From: Hydractinia symbiolongicarpus
Taxonomy: Eukaryota; Cnidaria; Hydrozoa; Anthoathecata; Hydractiniidae
Direction: 5' to 3'
Assembly: GCF_029227915.1 (NCBI RefSeq)
Contig: NC_079877.1
Location: forward strand, 29,413,851-29,477,850
Length of the DNA stretch: 64,000 nucleotides
This document shows, in pieces, positions 11,648-22,543 of this stretch. Each line of letters starts with the position of its first letter. Position 1 is the first letter of the stretch. The notes below the pieces were generated by a model. That model searched no databases. It had not been told where the DNA came from and saw only the letters and a program-made list of their open reading frames with translations. Made by a program: the position numbers and the translations under genes.

Positions 11648-14600
11648 TTACACTGAACCAAGACCACTTTTGTTAAGACTTAAGGTGACAATTATAGGAA
11701 TTATCCCCATCAACATGGCCACCAAAACAAAGAAGAATTTATCTAACATTATCGCAACATTTTTCCACTGTTCGTTGAAGTTCTTCTCCTCTAATATTTT
11801 GTCTGTAAAGGCTTTCTCTGGATTCAAAGCTTCTAATTCGATTTCCGGTTTTTCCGACTGAATTATCGGTTTTCTTGTTAGTTTGTTGTGCAGTGTCATC
11901 AAAAGCCCAGAGGGTTGTGTCTTCCTTCTTGACAAATTGGTAGTCAGTAGAGACAAAGCCAGTGCTGCACACAATAGGTAAAATTCAATTATAAAGCAAA
12001 TACCAAGCATTGATTTATCATCCGATTTTTCCGGTAATTCTTCCGATATCACGAGCAGATAAACTGTTATACTAAGCAGGATGGTGACGCCAAAACCCAT
12101 CCGCTCAGTGTCGTATGGTATGAAAAACACCATAAGAAAGAGGAAGGCAAGTGAGATAAGTGGAAGTAAAATGTACATGAAATAATACAGCGATAATCGA
12201 GAGATAACCACTTCATAAATGACAGCCGAGAAGGGTTCGTCGCAACAAGAAAAGCTTATATTTTGATAGTGAATCTTCGTTTCCAGAACCTTCCATTCGC
12301 CATTTTTGATCATAAAATGTTCTAAAAAAGCAAACATGAAATAAGTATATCCATCTTCTGTTGTTTTGAATCGTCAAAGTGAGCCAAGTTGTGTTTAATA
12401 AAAAAAAGATTACCCGATGAATAATTATATGTGGTAATAATTTTGCCTATCGACCCTTTTTCTCAAGATTTTTTGACTAGGTTATTTAGGTTTTTCATGT
12501 GCCGCAAAAAATAAACAAGCTCTGCTTAAGGATTTAAAAATGTATATTAACAAAATGGTTAAGTCCAAAAATGTTTCAAGTATAAAAATGACATCACTGT
12601 AGCAAAGGTAACAATCATATTACCGTGGTCCTCGTCTCCTCCATGTTTCGTCAAGGGCGTTAGTTCTACCTGATGAAATGTATATGTCCACGAACCAAAT
12701 GTCATATTACAAGACTAAAAAATATAGGCGGGTTTTTGGTCGAAATAACGTAAAAGAATTGTTTCCATGGAAACGAAATTAGCACTTACTTGTTTATCAA
12801 CCGGAAACCACGTGACATCAAAACTACACGACACTTGCCACGTGACTGGAGCGACCCACATTACGTCACCGTCGGCGTAAATGGTAGCTTTTGTTTTGTA
12901 GTAGTCTGTATGTGCGTTACTTTCATCGTCAGCACTAAAAGACGGGGGTAGAAAGTTTATTGTGAGGCTTTAACCCTTTCTTGGCTAATGCAACAATATG
13001 GCGTCCATGAGAGTTGTAGGAGAAAGGTGGTGGAAGAAACGCGGTGTCTTGTTCACGAATTCAAAGAGAAGAAAAGTGGTTACTAAGGCTGATTTACTGC
13101 GGATGTCAAGGTTAAATTTCTGAATAATCGCAAATAAAATGTTAAAAAACATTAAATGGTTGCCTAAGCAACCTTGATCCTAGGACCTGTAGCTCCATAT
13201 CAAACTGACCACCTTTAACCAACTGGTGGTCATGTGGTAGAGCGTTCGTTTCCAGTGCGAAAGGTCGTGGATTCAATTTCCGGCCGAGTCATGCTAAAAT
13301 GTAAATCGGTCCTCTCTGCTTAGCGTACACCCTGATATTTGGATTTATATTTTAGACAGTTGTCGACTTGAATAGTGTGCTTGCACGGCGTCCGTAACTT
13401 AAATGGGAGTTTTCAATCCACTGGGACGCCCTTCGCAGAACCCTCATAAAACATATTATGAGTAGAAAAGTAAATGTAGAGGTTGGGGTTGTACATGTAG
13501 TTTATCATTTTTTTTTTCCGCTTTTCGCGTTTTTTTTGATAACCGAGACAACGCGGAGAATTTTTTTCGCGTCGTCTCAAATATCAAAAAAGCGAAAAAT
13601 TGCCCTGGGGGAACATGGTTGCGTTTTTCGACCATATCAGCATTGTGTCAAACACGTTTTCAAATAATAAGCTAATAAGTCAATACAAATAGAAAAACGA
13701 GAAATTGTTATACAGTAGACTCCCGGTTATTCGAAGTCTCAAGGGGGATAAGAATTTACTTCGAATAACCGGGAGTTCGAATAACTGAAAAATTCGTTTT
13801 CCCGCCAGTTTTTCAACTTAACCTTAATAGGATGGACTTTTCTTAAGTAATTGAGGCATTGTGGTTCAGTTGAGCGTGTAAACACAAAGAATTTTTACTT
13901 TTTGAAGAAAGAATAAATTTGAACAAATTGTTAACAGGTTTTAAAATATGAAAGTTATAAAGAAAATGTATCTAGTAAATACAAGGAGTTCAACTCTTAA
14001 AAAAATCTTTAATGCTACATTGAATTCGAATAACTGAGGGTGACTTAGCCTATAATTGGCCCCAAGGGGAATAAAAATCACTTCGAATAACCGAATTATT
14101 CGAATAACTGAAGTTCGAATAACCGAGAGTGTTTTTGCCAGAGTTGGGTAAGCAGATCCAAGGGGAACGCCATCTCACTTTGAATAACCGAATTATTCGA
14201 ATAAGTGCAGGTTCGAATAACAGGGAGTCTACTGTATAAAATTTGTTCTGAGAGAAAGAAAGATTTGAAATAACTTGGATAAAAAAGTATGACAAAAAAA
14301 GTAGAAAATAACGTAAAGATTAAACTGTATGCGGTGGATCTTAAAATGGAAGTCGTAGATTTGATCTGCACTGAAGCAAAATAAACAATAATAATATAAA
14401 TACAAATTTATTATTTAAAATGAAGAATACAAGCAAAAAATACATACTTACGTGTTGTACAACATAATATCTGGTGTCCAAATTTTCTCACTCGCGACTG
14501 TGATGTATCTAATATTGTCAAATTTAGAAGGGTCCCATGCCAATTGTGGATCTGTCCATCTCTTAAAAAAATTTTTAACATCATCATCGTGGCGTGTGGC

Positions 14601-14827
14601 CTTGTGGTTATGGAGTTCGCTTCGTAATCACAAGGTCCATGGTTTGATCCACAGCACGAGCATGTTTAGGAAGTGTCTGTACTACAGCTACGGGTCAACC
14701 CATGCCATGTGAGGGAAATTGGATAGGTAGCGCCGGTGTATACTTAATGTATACATTCCGAACACAGGACCCACATAAATAACAGTGTTTAAAACACTGA
14801 AGTGGTTATATCCTGTGTAAATTCTTG

Positions 14828-14879
<52 letters not shown>

Positions 14880-17693
14880 CCATTATTGCGTGTAATGGTG
14901 ATGCGGGGCGCTCATTACAATACTTTTTTCATTAAAGGGGCTACGAAACGGTTAAAGTGCTTACATTCCGTATATCCCACGCACATATTAAAAATCCGGC
15001 AAACGCGCTTTGCGCAATGAACAGACCAGCGCACATTCCTTTCTGGTTAAATATTCTTTTTCGAAAAGTATATTACAGAGAAATATTTCAGCGAGACTAT
15101 TTCTGGATGAAAACATGACCAAGGCTGGAGAAGATAATTCTAGATATATCTATATGTTCGAGTCTGTAAATTACATACATGCCGGAAAAATAGACGGTTT
15201 GTTTTTCGCCACCATCAGCTCGACTTTCGTGTAAATCAGTAAAGTCGAAAACCAACAGCCGTTCCGTAGCCCCTTTAAATCTCAGCAATGCTGAAGAAAA
15301 AATACTTGGTTTGCTTTCAAATTTTAATGGCGTTTAATTTTAGGTCACAATAGGTAAACACTTTTATAAGCTTTTTTGCAATGTTCCTAAATATGAAAGT
15401 TTTTCAAAGATTTCGAAGCTTGTTTCTTTTCTCTATTTCTTTCTCACATTAATGTTAAAATAAAATTTCTTCCAGATTTTTTTACATTATTGCATTTCTT
15501 ACAGGACACAGAATATCGATAAAAAAGTGAAATTGTTGCCATTTTAATCCTAACTTACAAAAAAGTTTTTACGATTAGTTAAAGATTTTAGTTTTTGTTG
15601 AAGTGTGCGTAAGTATTTAAGAAGAGTTTGGCCACGAAATTATCAAAACAGTTCATATCAAAAAAGCGAGAAGAGGTCATTGGAACGAAGATGTGTCCTA
15701 CGGTCTTTGATTTTATGTTTATTCTCAAGTTTTTTTTCAAGTTAAATCATGAAAAGACTTCACTTACTTCAAACGAATTTAAAACACGATTCTAATTGCG
15801 TCTTACTTTAAGTTATTCAAACTTTGCAAAAATTCTTTTTTTTTGCATAAACCGCCTACAAGAAACTTTTTTATGCAGCAGATATTTTACTAATTGAGAG
15901 ATCAAAGCATATGATGAAAATCTATCACCTTAGTGATAATCAATCATGATCTCCTGCTTACACAAACCCCCTGGGACGTTAGCTAGTTGAAGCATTTAAA
16001 AACTTGCTTAACTTTATCCCCACCTATCTAAATAAATCTGGTCCTAAAAGGAAAATCCCGCCTATTAATTTAACCAGCTTATTTCATATAATAGATGAGA
16101 AAATGGCGTAAAGAAAATATGGAACAGGAAATTTTTCTAACAGCGAAGAAGTCCGTTTAATACATCCAGGGTGTATCAAAGTGGTATAAATTGGTCAAAA
16201 ATATAAGGATTAAATCGCCACAATACATTAGTATTGTACAAAGCAACAAAGAAAATCACCTTTGAATTGTGGGCAATCAAGGCATATTTAAATTATCTTC
16301 TAAATTTTAATGACATATACAGATGAACAGTATAAACTCCTAAAAGTGGACACCTCTTTAAGACGGACCAAAAATTTTTGTCCCGGCAGATTTCTTAATA
16401 AACATCTTCAAAGCGTACACTTTTTACAGGCCCGCACGCTATAATAAGCAAAACCTCTCCCAGGAGGACACCTCTGTAAAGCGGACAAACCCTTCGCTGT
16501 ATTTAATTAATGACTGAACACGTTTGCTCGATAAGCACATAAAAATGTTAATGAGTAGCAATATCATAAAAAGTAAAAGATATTGAAAAAAAGAACAAGG
16601 AAGACACAATTTGACATTGAAACGGCCTTTAATGCGACCTTTAAAGTTTCAGATTTTTCATTACTTCGGGTCTTACCGCAAATAACTAAACGTGCCTATC
16701 TCTTTTGAATAGACTGTAAAGTCGAAAACAAACAAACAAACAAACAAACAAACAAACAAACAAACAAACAAACAAACAAACAAACAAACAAACAAACAAA
16801 CAAACAAACAAACAAACAAATAAATAAATAAAGAGAACATACCATTATCGTAAAAGCATTGACCTTTAGTATTTGTTCCCTCACGTCCTGTAAAATAAAA
16901 CACATTAACATACGCAAGCAAGTAGGGAGGCTAGAAAATAAACAAAAAAACAAAAAAACAAAAAACAAATATGGAAACTTCCAAACAAAAACAAACAAAC
17001 AACAAAACCAACAAACAACAAAAAATAAACAAATAAACAAGTAAACAAATAAGCAAAAAAATATATGCAAACTTTCAAACAAAAACAAACAAACAAACTA
17101 ACAAACAATAACAATCAAACAAACAAACAAAAAATAAACAAGCAGCTACAGCAAAAAATATCACTGTTTTTGTAGTCCTAGTTGTTTGTTTATTTTTTTT
17201 ACTAAGTTGGTGCTGGCTGTTGTTTACTTGTTGCTTCGTTTTCTGCCAGGTGTTCCTTTGATGTTGAATATAAAAAAGCGTGTATTTTCATTACAGATCG
17301 TCCTTATTATCTCTTACCAACTTGATGAGTTTTTTAATTCGAACATCCAGGTGAACTTTGACAGGTTCTTCGTGTTTAGGCTCAGGAAGTACATCAGGAA
17401 TATAATTCGCATCATTCAAAATCTTAGCATAAAGAATTTTTTCGTATTTAAGTGAGCATAAAACTCCTAAGAAAAGAAAAGCATGATAATTATTAATACG
17501 AGAGACAAACCATTAGCAACAACAACAACATCGTCAGCAACTCCAACTACGATAAACAACCAAAAACAACAACAACAACAAAAGAAACAACAACAATAAC
17601 AAAAACAACAACAACAACAATGAACCCACCTGATATAAGGATAGACACGATGCAGACACGAACAAGCTTTGTTCTTGATGTGTAAGCCTTCAT
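11648..17693 (-). CDS. nicotinic acetylcholine receptor alpha-type subunit (Cys-loop channel)
   Basis: Seven exons on the minus strand: 17693-17630, 17466-17318, 16887-16843, 14561-14452, 12934-12790, 12714-12624, 12321-11648. They join in phase to 425 residues plus stop. Exon 1 is a signal peptide (MKAYTSRTKLVRVCIVSILI). Exon 2 has YIPDVLPEPKHEEPVKVHLD, the receptor N terminus. Exon 3 is 45 nt, the family's usual size. Exon 4 has the loop D Trp (RWTDPQLAW) and loop A (IWTPDIMLYN). Exons 5-6 form the Cys-loop with exactly 13 residues between cysteines (C-SFDVTWFPVDKQS-C) and the loop B Trp (FGSWTYTF). Exon 7 has the vicinal CC of alpha subunits (SCCDEPF) and four membrane helices. The pore helix has Glu at -1', Gly at 2', Leu at 9' and Glu at 20', which predicts a cation channel. 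The loop C Tyr positions before and after CC are Phe. The cytoplasmic loop is short (~70 aa). Family role: pentameric ligand-gated channel in the plasma membrane. Confidence 0.93.
13218..13445 (+). mobile_element. tRNA-derived SINE (family 1)
   Basis: Second copy of the family at 2771-3061, here on the plus strand in an intron of the receptor gene. Head TGGTCATGTGGTAGAGCG, box B-like GGATTCAATTTCC, then the shared CTCTGCTTAGCG, AAATGGGAG and CGCCCTTCGCAGAACCCTC blocks. It is too diverged in the acceptor and T arms to be a functional tRNA gene. Confidence 0.72.
13713..14234. mobile_element. pogo/Tigger-like MITE with TA target site
   Basis: Terminal inverted repeats CAGTAGACTCCCGGTTATTC (left) and, on the reverse strand of the right end, CAGTAGACTCCCTGTTATTC. 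Both are flanked by TA (13711-12, 14235-36), as in Tc1/mariner-pogo insertions. The inside holds several more copies of TTCGAATAACCGA-like motifs in both orientations and no transposase. It sits in a receptor intron. Open frames through it are repeat translations. Confidence 0.82.
14588..14880 (+). mobile_element. tRNA-derived SINE (family 2) with AAT tail
   Basis: The tRNA-like head has TGTGGCCTTGTGGTTATGGA (box A-like) and GGTTTGATCC (box B). An unrelated body follows, containing the palindrome CAGTGTTTAAAACACTG, then a long (AAT)n tail. It lies in the receptor intron, and its head ends only ~25 bp from the 3' splice site of receptor exon 4 (14561 on the minus strand). Confidence 0.72.
14830..14879. 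repeat. (AAT)n microsatellite
   Basis: About sixteen uninterrupted AAT units. It forms the 3' tail of the adjacent SINE. The poly-Asn open frame across it is not a gene. Confidence 0.95.
14936..15274. mobile_element. MITE flanked by TTAA (Kolobok- or piggyBac-type target)
   Basis: Inverted ends AGGGGCTACGAAACGG (left) and AGGGGCTACGGAACGG (right, reverse strand), each bordered by TTAA (14932-35 and 15275-78). TTAA target duplication is shared by piggyBac and Kolobok; the purine-G-G start fits Kolobok better. No transposase is present. The element carries only short frames. Confidence 0.8.
16339..16495. mobile_element. remnant of DNA-transposon repeat
   Basis: Two blocks of the type GTGGACACCTCTTTAAGACG and GGACACCTCTGTAAAGCGGA face the same way. 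They resemble the ends of mariner/pogo-class non-autonomous elements. No clean inverted ends are seen, so this is a decayed copy or part of one. Confidence 0.4.
16726..16830. repeat. (AAAC)n microsatellite
   Basis: A long clean AAAC tract in a receptor intron, immediately downstream (in gene direction) of the 45-nt exon 3. A degenerate continuation of AAAC and AAAACAAAC runs through 16935-17150. Minus-strand frames of FVCLFVCL repeats are translations of this tract. Confidence 0.95.
17515..17622. repeat. (AAC)n-rich microsatellite
   Basis: Imperfect CAA/AAC tract in the first intron of the receptor gene, ending 7 bp from the exon 1 donor at 17630. Confidence 0.9.
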
Positions 17694-20600
17694 CACAAAA
17701 TGATAGTTAAAATAAATGTCTTTTATACATTCATCTGCAAAAAAGGAATCGAAATAGGATAAAAAAAAATTATGTACATGATAAACTATTTAGTAAATTT
17801 CCTGGGAGACCAGGTCTTCCTTGTTTAAAACACAATATCAGATTTTAATAATTAACTTTCTTTACAGTTATCACTAAAATTATAATCAATAAAAAATATA
17901 AAGATATATTGAATAACCAATATGTTTAGTTAAATATTTTCCCAGAGCATTGAAATCAAAAAATGTAACTGTCGCCGTTCCGGTGTCAAAAAACATAAAA
18001 GGTGCCCTGGGGACGAGGTTGCAATTAACCGGCTTCTACGAATAAGGCTCTTCTTCTTCCTACAAAATTGCCTAATTTCATAAATTGTATTTATCAGCAG
18101 GTCTGTAATGAAAGAGAAAAAAAGCCCCGGATGCGATGTTTTACAGGCGAAAATAACTAAATTAAAACCAAAAAAAATGGAAAAAATCAAGTAAAAATAA
18201 AACAATCAGTGAAAAGCTTCGACAGCATGATCACAAAAATGGAAGAACTGATCATTGGTCAAATCACAAACTGAATAAAAATAGAATAAAGTTAATAATA
18301 AAAAAAAAACTATAAAAACTTGCGAGAGATTATTATATGTCGAACGTTGTAGATCAATACAGCCTTCCGCTACTCAGCGTTGTATTTGTTGTCGACTGTG
18401 TTAGCATTCATCTAACGTTAATAAAGTTATACAAAAAAAGGGAAAATTATGTCATAGAAAAATAAAAATAAAAGATTAATTTCTCCGCAGGAATTAAATA
18501 AGGGAAGATATTAAAAACGATTTCATTCACAGATTTCTTTTGTCGTCTATCTATGCAGTCGACGTATCGAGATTGGTAACGAGAGTATTTCCGAGTTTTT
18601 AATTAACGTCGGATTATCTCTAAGCAGCCCAACCTGTATCAGGAGATTCGCTTGAACACGAGGGAGCATTTTTTACCCAATCATGCGAAAGTAAAACATA
18701 ATTATAAAAAACTTAAAAATATATTAAAATGCTTTCTGAATTTATTTTTTTTGCATTTCCTAGTCTTTTTTATTGATTGACCTCGTAGAAGATTATCATG
18801 AGGTATATTCCTTTTTACTTGGCCTCTCTTTGGAAACGAGATTGTAAAAAAAGGTAGCAAATTTATAAACCTTTTGACCGTAACAACGATATCTTCAAAA
18901 CAGTGCCAGTTTCAGTTCAACATAAAACCCACCAAATTTGAATAATTTTAAATTTAAATTAGCGAAAGGTGCATAGAGATAATAGCGACAACGATGCATA
19001 TTTAAGATTTGACTACGAAGGGCCTTTTAAAAAGTACGTTCTCCTCAATATTCGTCGTTGTCACTAACAGTGTTGCAAAGACCAAGCGGAGATTGAACTG
19101 ACGACCTTACCGGGTGATTAATGTAATGTTTTTGCCTGGAATGAAAGTAAATTCAAACTTCGCAAACGCTTTTTCTTCCAAAAAAATTGTTTTTCCAAAA
19201 ATTGCGGAAGTTTTAAAACAAAAAAAAGTAAGAAAAAATCAAATTGCCAAGCACATGTTTTTTTTATAAGCACACATGATTTTCGAAATTAGGCTTGTGT
19301 ATGCTTAATCCAAATTTATAAAAAGGCTCAGATTATACTTGCTTGGTGGAATATAAGATCAGGAATAATTGAAGATGATGTTACTGACAACGACGACATT
19401 TATTCGCAAAAGTTTTTTCCTTGAAAGTGACGTTTTTATGACTTCCGCGAAAGTTTTACACGAGAAATTTATCGTAAAATTCCAACCCGCTAAACATATT
19501 TGTCGCAAAATTTCGTTATTTTTTGGCCTTGCGAAAGTTTCTACTTTATCGGTAAAAAAGAGTCGGAAAAAAATTAGTCGGAAAAATAAAAAAGTTGCCA
19601 AAAATATTAGTCACTTGGACCAAATTTAATCACTTTTTGCCGACCAAATTTTTGAATTTAGTCACTTTAAATTTTTGGATTTAGTCACTAATAAAGAATA
19701 ATTGCATAAATCTGATAAAAAATGGGCAATAAGGAAGAAAAATCGGCAAAAAGATGGTCGGAAAAAAGTCGGTAAAAAAGTTAGATCGGAAAAAAAAAAT
19801 GACGGCAAAAAGGTTTGGTCGGTAATAAAAAAGTCGGCAAAAAATAGTAGTCACCTAGCCAAAATTTAGTCACTTTTTAACGACTTTTTTTACCAATAAG
19901 GTACCCCTAAATTAAGAAATACGAAAAAGGATGTCTCTTCTTTTATTTTTTATCATTATTTAAAACCAAGTAATATGATAAAATACAACAACAGGTAGAT
20001 TTTATAACTGAGTACCAATCAACAAATGTTCGCTCTTTACATTTCCACAAGTCGCAAAAGTCACCCTTGTCCACAGGGGTTCTTGCTTTTTTGACAAGTG
20101 TCAGGACTTTGACTCTAGGTCAACAAATCCTAGGGCCGAGGACACTCAAAAGTATTAAAACATAATCAAATAGAGTATCCTCGTCCCCAGGGGCTCTTAG
20201 CCCCTGAGCCGTCATAATGGAGCGACCAATAATCAAATTAAAAAAGAAGGCATAATGCGCTGGAACGAGGTTGCAAATTGAAATAACAACGCCTTGGAGC
20301 ATTTATGCTGGGCGGCAGTATATGTTATAAGTAAAGTCAAAAACTGGTTTACAAAAAAAGGTGTTTGCCTGCCAACCTCGTTTCCATGACCTTTTTAGCA
20401 AATGGCTCTGGGAACTAGATTGGTGTATTTGCGGGGAAGATTATTTAGCAGTGATCGCATGAGTTTCCGTGTCTCTAAAGCTTTTATTAAGCGTCGAGAC
20501 AAAATGAAAAAAGCAAATTTTAAATTTTGATTATATTGATTTATATTACCAAAGATGCTGCCATCTTTTCTGAAGTTTTAGAAAGAAAAAAAAAATCAAA

Positions 20601-21432
20601 CAAAATAATTTCATTTTATTCTTATAATAATCTTTTTAAAACAATCAATTTTCAAACAATATTTATTACATTTTTTATTGTCTGTCTCCTTGCAAAGAAA
20701 CATCAGGTTTTTAAACTTATATGGGAAGTCTTCTTTCATTCATTTAACTCGACCAAGGATAGAAATTAACCATCTTTTTGTTCATTTGTTCCAATGAGAT
20801 TTAACTTTTGCTTTTCATTTAATTTTTTTAAAACTTTGAAGAAAATTAATATCCTTTCTTTCTGTTCTTTCTGAAGAATGTTTTTATGAAAAAAATCATT
20901 GAATTTTTCAGGACAATGGAGAAGGGTGGGAAAGGGTCCTGACCGCTGGGTTCCAAAAATATTTTCCCATCCATTTTCGGGAATCTGGATAAGCATACAA
21001 AAGAAATTATTTTGAAAAAATACCGTGAGTGCAAGTCATTTACAAGAGCCTGGGGTCCTTTATTTTTTCGGATTCCAACATCTACAAAAACTAAAGTAAA
21101 TGCTCACTTCGTCTTGTAGTTACTGTTCAAATATACCGCATGTATACCAAAGACCTACAAACTGCAACAATTCAAGTTTACGAATTTTTTATCATCTGCA
21201 ATAAACTCTGCCATCTTACAAGATAAACAATTCAAAACAAATCAACAAAGCTGTTGCCATTAGATCAACTTGTCTTTAGTACAAAAACTTTTCATCTTGC
21301 GCAAAAAGAGGAAACGGTATATGTTTAAATATCAACAAAATGTTCAAGCAGCAACGGACTGCAGAGATGGTTTTATATTTACAAACACAAATTTGCTTAA
21401 GAGACAAAAACAACAGATTAAAATAAATACAA
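17694..21432. other. intergenic, repeat-derived, no gene recognised
   Basis: No supportable exon. 19380-19890 is low-complexity DNA with many GTCGGAAAAAA, GCGAAAGTTT and TAGTCACTTT-like blocks in both orientations. Two short inverted repeats of the CCTCGTTCCCAGG family are at 20177-20273 and 20373-20423, and a single end (GCCCTGGGGACGAGGTTGC) is near 18.0 kb. Confidence 0.5.
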
Positions 21433-22543
21433 CTATGGACGAAGCGAATGAGAACGACGTTCTTTTCCATGTTCAGGAGTGCCCAAATACTTTACGTTAT
21501 CTCCATTAAAACTCATTCTTTCTTTAATTTTGACAATGTCGAGTGAAACGCTGCTAAAAAGTTCGCCAACCGTAAAACTTTGCTCGTTCACTTCGTTTTT
21601 TAATTTCGTTAACCGGTCATCTATGACGATAATGTCCCCCTCGATATTTCTTTCTTTCCAAAGTTTCATTTGAGGCTCGACCGTTTTGATGCTTTCTAAC
21701 ACGTTCGCTAACATAACTAACTTCGCTTGAATTCGCTCTTTTAAGTGTTTTAATTCTTCGTCTGTGTTTATGCTTTGCGTTGATGTTGTGTCTTCGTGAG
21801 ATTGTGACACGGCATCAATAAAATTACGGAGTAGCTTTGTGACAGCAAAATTATTTACTTCCGACGTTTTTTTGAGTTCACTGCATTCGTTTCGTAAAAG
21901 CGCCATTTCGGAACGAATCAAAGCAAATCGGAATTTTTTACTAGCATCTAGATCGCCCGATTTTAAATCCGATACGTTATTGACATCGTAATGTAAACGT
22001 TTTAATACTTCGGTAATTTCATTCCACTTCTGATCGTAAACCTCGGTCGACGAGTTGACATTTTCTTTCAATGTTTTATCTTTGGTTAGAACTTGCAGTT
22101 TATCAAGTTCGTTGAAAAGTACGACACGATTTTTTAATCCGTCGTCGTCATCGTCAACAGCGACGTCGATTTGCGGGATTTTTTCGACGCATTCTTTTGA
22201 TAAAGCATAAAATAAATTCGTCGTAAACGCCTGCGAGTATGTTGCATGCGAGTCTGGGAAAGCGAGTTTATATTCAACTTGATTAATTTGTTTTTCCTCT
22301 AACATGGTTTTTATTTTTGCTTCATACTTTTCTAATTCTTTATATAACTTTTCTGGATCTGTGGGGAAACCGCCAAATTGTGGATCGTGAAATATTTTGT
22401 AATATAACTCGAGTTCGGTGTGGTTTAACAACGTCATTAGACGGAGAAAATTGTCGTTCGTTTGGACGATGCCGCACGTTTGATAATGACGTTCCGTCAT
22501 ATTTAATTTCTCAAATACTTTCTTCATGCATTCGTAGTTGAAC
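21433..22543 (-). CDS. DZIP3-type HEPN domain plus coiled-coil protein (terminal exon)
   Basis: A minus-strand exon starts after a clear acceptor (CTTGTTTTTAG, 22544) and runs to a stop; from the first Met (22527) it encodes 364 residues. Residues ~15-175 resemble the DZIP3-type HEPN domain: NFLRLMTLL (26-34), INQVEYKLAFP (81-91), the helix TTNLFYALS, and later KWNEITEVLKRL. An acidic DDDDD run follows the second helix. The rest is charged and helical, likely coiled coil, with no further recognised domain. The position of the usual HEPN Arg...His nuclease pair appears to be Phe138 and Leu144, so RNase activity is unlikely (inference). The exon starts in phase 2, so an upstream exon is likely. 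One in-phase candidate is a 14-nt ATG exon at 23912-23899 with a GTGAGT donor, unproven. Proteins with this HEPN type are often linked to immune or stress signalling in invertebrates, but no role is shown here. Confidence 0.65.

Noticed and set aside
11404-11676. 90-codon plus-strand frame beside the receptor 3' end
   Set aside because: No family resemblance; it overlaps the 3' end of the well-supported receptor exon on the opposite strand.
16673-17114. Hydrophobic FVCLFVCL repeat proteins on the minus strand
   Set aside because: They are translations of the (AAAC)n microsatellite inside a receptor intron.
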